Source of the DNA: an uncultured Pelagibacteraceae bacterium
GTDB taxonomy: Bacteria; Pseudomonadota; Alphaproteobacteria; Pelagibacterales; Pelagibacteraceae
Direction: 5' to 3'
Assembly: GCA_902635845.1 (NCBI GenBank)
Contig: CACPPK010000007.1
Location: forward strand, 1 to 48,618
Length of the DNA stretch: 48,618 bases
The stretch's first letter is position 1. Every line of letters begins with the position of its first letter. Below, in pieces: positions 44,721-48,618 of the stretch. The translations under genes were made by a program, and so were the position numbers. Under the pieces are notes generated by a model. That model was given only the letters and a program-made list of their open reading frames with translations, made no database searches and had not been told where the DNA came from.

Positions 44721-45378
44721 ATCCTATACCTCTTATTGTCTGTAAAAATTTTGGATTTTTTGGATCAATTTCAATTTTCTTTCTTAATCGAGTAATAATA
44801 ACATCTATTGATCTTTCTTTATCTATATTAATTAACTGACTAATATCTTCCCTTGAAAATGTTTTGCCTGGATTATTAATCATCTTTTCTAAAATTGTCT
44901 TTTCTGTTGCATTAATCTTAAATTCTTTATTACTTTTAAATATTAAAAGTTTATTCAAATCAATTTTCACATTTTCAAATTCTATAACCCTTTTTTGATC
45001 TGTTTTAATAGTTTTATTTAATATGTTTTGTATTCTTAAAATTAATTCTTTTGGTTCAAATGGTTTAGGTAAATAATCATCAGCACCGATCTCTAAACCT
45101 TCAATTCTCTCATTTGCTTCACCTTTAGCTGTCAGAAGTATCACAGGGGTATCTAATTTTTTTTTATTTTCTTTTAAAAATTCAAGCCCACTTTTACCTG
45201 GCATCATGATATCTAAGACTAATAAATCAAACTTAATTATTTTTATTTTCTCTAATGCATTTTCTGCATTTTCAGCGGTGGTGACTAAGAATTTATTTTC
45301 ATTTAAATATTTTTTAACAAGTGATCTTATTCCATCGTCATCATCAACCACTAGTATATGTGCAATAAAGTTATCCAT
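44701..45378 (-). CDS. OmpR/PhoB-family response regulator (PetR-like)
   Basis: 225 residues: receiver domain with acidic pocket VVDDDDG (10-16), phospho-acceptor Asp56 in LLVLDIMMPGKSG and Lys in LLTAKGE; winged-helix DNA-binding domain in the C-terminal half with RSIDVIITRLRKKIE and FLQTIRGIGYVL (about 210-221). Position between a MarR gene and an EnvZ-like kinase resembles the petP-petR pair described in Rhodobacter, but its target genes are not shown by sequence. Overlaps the MarR gene by 8 bases. Confidence 0.92.
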   Translation of the reverse strand: MDNFIAHILVVDDDDGIRSLVKKYLNENKFLVTTAENAENALEKIKIIKFDLLVLDIMMPGKSGLEFLKENKKKLDTPVILLTAKGEANERIEGLEIGADDYLPKPFEPKELILRIQNILNKTIKTDQKRVIEFENVKIDLNKLLIFKSNKEFKINATEKTILEKMINNPGKTFSREDISQLINIDKERSIDVIITRLRKKIEIDPKNPKFLQTIRGIGYVLWIE

Positions 45379-45808
45379 TAATAATTTTATTTAGTACATT
45401 ATCAAAATTTATAACTTCTTCAGAACTTGAATTTAGTAAAGCATTATAAATTCTCTTTTTTTGTATATTGAAAATTTCATTAAAAATTTTTTTACCTTTA
45501 TCATTAAGAAAAACATGCTTTACTCTAGTGTCCTGATCATCTTTCTTAAACAAAATGATCTCTAGCTTAATAAGGTCTTTAAGAACTCGGTTTAGGCTTT
45601 GTTTTGTGACTTTTAATCTTTTTAGCAGTTCTGAAATTGAAATTCCTTCATACATTGATATTAAATGAATTACTTTATGATGTGCTAAACCTATTGAATA
45701 TCTATCTAATATTCTTTTTGAGTCAGAAAAGGTTTCTCTATAGCTTACGAATAGTTTTTCAATCAGATCTTTAAGCTGATCATCTTTTAAATACAAAAGT
45801 TCTTTCAT
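45371..45808 (-). CDS. MarR-family transcriptional regulator (PetP-like)
   Basis: 145 residues with the winged helix-turn-helix of MarR proteins: ISISELLKRLKVTKQSLNRVLKDLIK (about 56-81) is the recognition region and KKDDQDTRVKHVFLNDKGKKI (about 89-109) the wing. A charged N-terminal helix and C-terminal helix would form the dimer interface. Leads the regulator-kinase operon; petP-petR in Rhodobacter has the same arrangement. It diverges from ilvE over 71 bases that could hold shared control sites. Confidence 0.87.
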   Translation of the reverse strand: MKELLYLKDDQLKDLIEKLFVSYRETFSDSKRILDRYSIGLAHHKVIHLISMYEGISISELLKRLKVTKQSLNRVLKDLIKLEIILFKKDDQDTRVKHVFLNDKGKKIFNEIFNIQKKRIYNALLNSSSEEVINFDNVLNKIING

Positions 45809-45823
45809 AATAGGTAAGTTATA

Positions 45824-45852
45824 TTGACATATTAAAGATACAAAGATATTTT
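45824..45852 (+). promoter_or_regulatory. predicted ilvE promoter
   Basis: A perfect -35 hexamer TTGACA (45824-45829) is followed after 17 bases by TATTTT (45847-45852, 4/6). The ATG of ilvE is 27 bases downstream of the -10 box, a longer leader than for most genes here. It lies in the divergent spacer shared with the MarR gene. Confidence 0.5.
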
Positions 45853-45879
45853 TCAGTTATAAATTAAAAAATTTCATAA

Positions 45880-46761
45880 ATGATACCTTACGATAAGAGA
45901 TCTGGAAAAATATGGTACAACAACGAATTTGTTGATTGGGCCGACGTAAAACTTCATGTTTTAAGCCATGGGATGCACTATGCTAGTTGTGTATTTGAAG
46001 GTGAAAGAGTTTATGATGGTTCAATTTTCAAATTAGAGGAGCATACTTCAAGATTTTTTTATTCAGCAAAAAGAATGGGTTTTGAAATTCCATATACTGA
46101 AGATGAAATAAATATTGCATCAAACAAAATTGTTGCGACTCAAAAAGTAGAAAATGGCTATGTCAGACCTGTGGCTTGGAGAGGTAGTGAGATGATGGCT
46201 ATTTCTGCACAACACACAAAAATTCATGTTGCGATAGCAACCTGGGAGTGGGGATCGTATTTTGATCCTAAACTTAAAGTTGAAGGAATAAGATTAAATA
46301 TTTCAAATTGGAGGAGACCAGCTCCTAACACTATTCCATGGGACACAAAGGCATCTGGTCTTTACATGATTTGTACTCTCTCAAAACATGAGGCAGAAAA
46401 ACAAGGTTATACAGATTCTTTAATGCTAGATCATGAAGGAAATATAGCTGAGGCAACAGGAGCGAATATTTTTTTTAAGGATAAAAATGGAGAAATTCAC
46501 ACTCCTGTACCAGATTCTTTTTTAGACGGTATCACAAGAAGAACTGTTATTGGAATAGCAAAATCAAAAAATATAAAAGTCCATGAGAGAAAAATAAGCC
46601 CATCAGAATTAGCAAATTTTGAAGGATGTTTTTTAACTGGAACAGCAGCAGAGGTAACTCCAGTATCATGTATTGCAGAAAATCAATTTAAAGTTTGTGA
46701 AACTATAATTGATTTAAATGAAAGTTATCAAAAATTAGTTAGGAAGAAAAAAGCAGCTTAA
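45880..46761 (+). CDS. ilvE: branched-chain amino acid aminotransferase
   Basis: PLP transaminase for leucine, isoleucine and valine. 293 residues, fold-type IV. FEGERVYDGSIFKLEEHTSR (about 39-58) is the family start; the PLP lysine is Lys157 in IPWDTKASGLYM; DSLMLDHEGNIAEATGANIFF (about 180-200) and FLTGTAAEVTPV (about 249-260) are the class IV signatures. It is monocistronic between divergent MarR and convergent pgsA, sharing a TTAA stop with the latter. Confidence 0.95.
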   Translation: MIPYDKRSGKIWYNNEFVDWADVKLHVLSHGMHYASCVFEGERVYDGSIFKLEEHTSRFFYSAKRMGFEIPYTEDEINIASNKIVATQKVENGYVRPVAWRGSEMMAISAQHTKIHVAIATWEWGSYFDPKLKVEGIRLNISNWRRPAPNTIPWDTKASGLYMICTLSKHEAEKQGYTDSLMLDHEGNIAEATGANIFFKDKNGEIHTPVPDSFLDGITRRTVIGIAKSKNIKVHERKISPSELANFEGCFLTGTAAEVTPVSCIAENQFKVCETIIDLNESYQKLVRKKKAA

Positions 46762-47342
46762 TCTTTATTGTCTGCAGACATTGCGTGATCAATGCCTTTT
46801 CGCATGTAATCATAAGCAGTAAAAAGTGTTAAAGCAGCCGACAGCCATAAAAGAATTATGCCTATTGTTTGAGCATTATAATCTTGAAAATTAATTATTT
46901 TATTTCCTGTGTCTCCAGATAGTAAAAGAGCAATTGATATCATTTGCAATACAGTTTTAAGTTTAGCAAGATTTGAGACAGGGAGTTTTATCTTTCCCTT
47001 TGCTAAGAATTCTCTTAAACCTGAAATTAAAATTTCTCTTGTAAGTATTATAATCGCTGCAATTACCTCATAATTTCTAATAGTTCCATCCATAACTAAA
47101 AGTATTAATGCTGTGGCAACAATAATTTTATCAGCTATAGGATCTAGCAACTCTCCCAACTTTGATTCTACACCAAACATCCTAGCTAACATTCCGTCGA
47201 GAAAGTCTGTAAAAGATGCAATTATAAATAATATTAAAGCAGTTAGATCACCATAGAAGCCTGGAAGATAAAAAGCTAAAACAAAAAAAGGAACAATAAT
47301 TATTCGTCCAATGGTCAATATGTTTGGAATTTTTTTAAGCAT
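46758..47342 (-). CDS. pgsA: CDP-diacylglycerol-glycerol-3-phosphate 3-phosphatidyltransferase
   Basis: Membrane enzyme of phosphatidylglycerol synthesis. 194 residues, about five helices. The CDP-alcohol phosphatidyltransferase motif is visible as DFLDGMLARMFGVESKLGEL followed by LDPIADKI (about 46-73), containing the required D-x2-DG-x2-AR-x8-G-x3-D-x3-D pattern. N-terminal IPNILTIGRIIIVPFF is typical of PgsA rather than PssA. It follows uvrC by 2 bases, a classic bacterial pairing. Confidence 0.93.
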   Translation of the reverse strand: MLKKIPNILTIGRIIIVPFFVLAFYLPGFYGDLTALILFIIASFTDFLDGMLARMFGVESKLGELLDPIADKIIVATALILLVMDGTIRNYEVIAAIIILTREILISGLREFLAKGKIKLPVSNLAKLKTVLQMISIALLLSGDTGNKIINFQDYNAQTIGIILLWLSAALTLFTAYDYMRKGIDHAMSADNKD

Positions 47343-47344
47343 AA

Positions 47345-48618
47345 TTATTCGTGGAAAAAGTTATATATCTTTTTTGCTACTTTTTCCTCAACACCCTCTA
47401 CAGATTTTATCTCATCTAAACTAGCAGATTCAACAGATCTTGCAGATCCAAAATGGTTCAATAAGGCTCTTTTTCTTATAGCTCCGATTCCTTCTATTTG
47501 ATCTAACAAAGACTTGCTTATTCCTTTTTTTCTTTTCGCTCTATGAGCACTTATAGCAAATCTATGTGACTCATCTCTAATCCTTTGGAGGAAAAAAAGG
47601 GTAGGGTCATTTCTTGAAAATTTATATTCTTTACCATTATAAAAAAAGGTTTCATTACCACTGTTTCTAAATTTACCTTTTGCTATTGCTATAATAGGAA
47701 TATCGTGAAGACCTAATTCATTAAGACTTTCTCTAGCAACTGAGTATTGACCCTTGCCTCCATCAACTATTACCAAATCAGGAAAACTAAGATAATTATC
47801 TTTCTCCTGAACTGCTCTTTTAAACCTTCTGTTTAATACTTCTTTCATCATTCCATAATCATCTTGTTCATTTTTTTTATGTTTAATATTAAATTTTCTA
47901 TATCTTTTCTTTATAAATCCCTCATCACCGTAAGCGATTAACGCTCCAACACTATTCGTACCTTGAATATGACTATTATCGTAAACCTCAATTAAATTTA
48001 TATTGTTTTCCAAATTAAATTTTTGAGCTACTGCATCGAACAATTCTTTATTATTCTGACTTTCATAAAGTTTTCGATTAAGACTATCTTTTGCATTTTT
48101 TATTGCTTGATTAATAACCTTGAGTTTTGATCCTTTTTTTGCAACTGAAATATTTATCTGTTTACCTTCTTTTTGTGTTAGCGTTTTTTCAATTAAATCT
48201 TTTTCTTTTATTTCTTCTGAAAGAATAACTGATGAAGGAACACTTTTATTTTCATAAAATTGAGAGACAAATGAATTTAGGATTTCACTAAATTTTTCAT
48301 CTGGATCATGTTTTGGAAAAAAAGCTTGATTACCCCAATTTTGTTTTGATCTATAAAAAAATACTTGAATACAAGTTTTTCCAGATTCTTTATACCCAGC
48401 AATAACATCTGCCTCAACTAAATTTGCTTCGTTAATTCTCTGTGAAGATTGAATTATGTTTAACGCTTTAATTCTATCTCTTAATATTACGGCTTTTTCA
48501 AAATCAAGATCATCACTTGCTTTTTCCATCTGATTAGAAAGATTTTTTTGAATTTTCCTAGATTTGCCTGAAACAAATTCAATAGCATCCTCTACTGTTT
48601 GATTATAATCCTCTTTTT
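47345..48618 (-). CDS. uvrC: excinuclease ABC subunit C (C-terminal part; runs off window)
   Basis: Nuclease of nucleotide excision repair making both incisions. About 424 codons are visible, open to the right window edge; an internal ATG at 48529 is not the true start, because the frame continues through [13 protein letters not shown], which precedes the UVR domain [20 protein letters not shown]. The C-terminal RNase H-like endonuclease has [20 protein letters not shown] and [11 protein letters not shown], followed by [15 protein letters not shown] and a helix-hairpin-helix pair ([34 protein letters not shown]). The N-terminal GIY-YIG domain lies outside the window. Confidence 0.95.
   Translation of the reverse strand, partial: KEDYNQTVEDAIEFVSGKSRKIQKNLSNQMEKASDDLDFEKAVILRDRIKALNIIQSSQRINEANLVEADVIAGYKESGKTCIQVFFYRSKQNWGNQAFFPKHDPDEKFSEILNSFVSQFYENKSVPSSVILSEEIKEKDLIEKTLTQKEGKQINISVAKKGSKLKVINQAIKNAKDSLNRKLYESQNNKELFDAVAQKFNLENNINLIEVYDNSHIQGTNSVGALIAYGDEGFIKKRYRKFNIKHKKNEQDDYGMMKEVLNRRFKRAVQEKDNYLSFPDLVIVDGGKGQYSVARESLNELGLHDIPIIAIAKGKFRNSGNETFFYNGKEYKFSRNDPTLFFLQRIRDESHRFAISAHRAKRKKGISKSLLDQIEGIGAIRKRALLNHFGSARSVESASLDEIKSVEGVEEKVAKKIYNFFHE

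Overview
This is an AT-rich, very densely packed stretch of an alphaproteobacterial chromosome, almost certainly from the SAR11 clade (Pelagibacterales, Candidatus Pelagibacter-like). The reasons are the low GC, lysine/asparagine/isoleucine-rich proteins, near-zero spacers, an aa3 oxidase operon, a CcrM-type methylase, Fo genes separated from F1 genes, and a retinal-synthesis cluster (crtI-crtB-crtY-blh) in a streamlined genome. No IS element, prophage, CRISPR array or rRNA is visible. There is one tRNA (Gln, UUG). No gene-free stretch reaches 300 bases; the longest spacers are about 105 bases (before ccrM) and 92 bases (before petA).

Layout. 1-4181: ubiA (cut by the window edge), a DUF2721 membrane protein, a quinone oxidoreductase/pirin/haloacid dehalogenase run, and rsmE. 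4243-11624 (+): cytochrome c oxidase operon coxB-coxA-ctaB-(41-aa CoxF-like gene)-ctaG-coxC-surf1, continuing into thrC and a Prx5-type peroxiredoxin. 24283 down to 11616 (-): fifteen co-directional genes with no gap above 39 bases: dciA-like, dsbA-like, smc, atpI-atpB-atpE-atpF'-atpF, crtI-crtB-crtY-blh, ispH-thrB-rnhA. 24284-26409 (+): mutY and an FAD monooxygenase. 28861-26406 (-): a family 4-like uracil-DNA glycosylase, rnhB and ccrM. 28873-32789 (+): TPR protein, ispE, tRNA-Gln, cca. 34569-32786 (-): trmL, hemF, greA. 34662-37221 (+): the bc1 complex petABC. 43139-37198 (-): lgt, MidA-like, pgeF, prs, rplY, pth, ychF. 43172-43423 (+): UbiK-like. 45808-43401 (-): MarR regulator, OmpR-type response regulator, EnvZ-like kinase. 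45880-46761 (+): ilvE. 47342-46758 and 48618-47345 (-): pgsA and the C-terminal part of uvrC.

How the genes work together. The window holds most of the terminal respiratory chain (bc1, aa3 oxidase, and the heme O and copper assembly factors), the membrane sector of ATP synthase, and the enzymes that turn geranylgeranyl diphosphate into retinal, the chromophore of proteorhodopsin. It therefore brings together respiratory and, potentially, light-driven proton-motive-force genes. crtE and a rhodopsin gene are not in the window. The isoprenoid supply is partly here (ispE, ispH). Replication and repair genes (smc, dciA-like, mutY, rnhA, rnhB, udg, uvrC, ccrM) are interleaved.

Most notable observations: an SMC protein of 857 residues with intact ATPase head motifs but no recognisable hinge domain; two GANTC sites in the predicted ccrM promoter and a third just upstream; a tRNA-Gln gene ending three bases before the cca start codon; a uracil-DNA glycosylase lacking its iron-sulfur cysteines and the usual motif B histidine; and a genome architecture in which all seven convergent gene pairs overlap at their 3' ends. 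The gene content and order otherwise look ordinary for this lineage.
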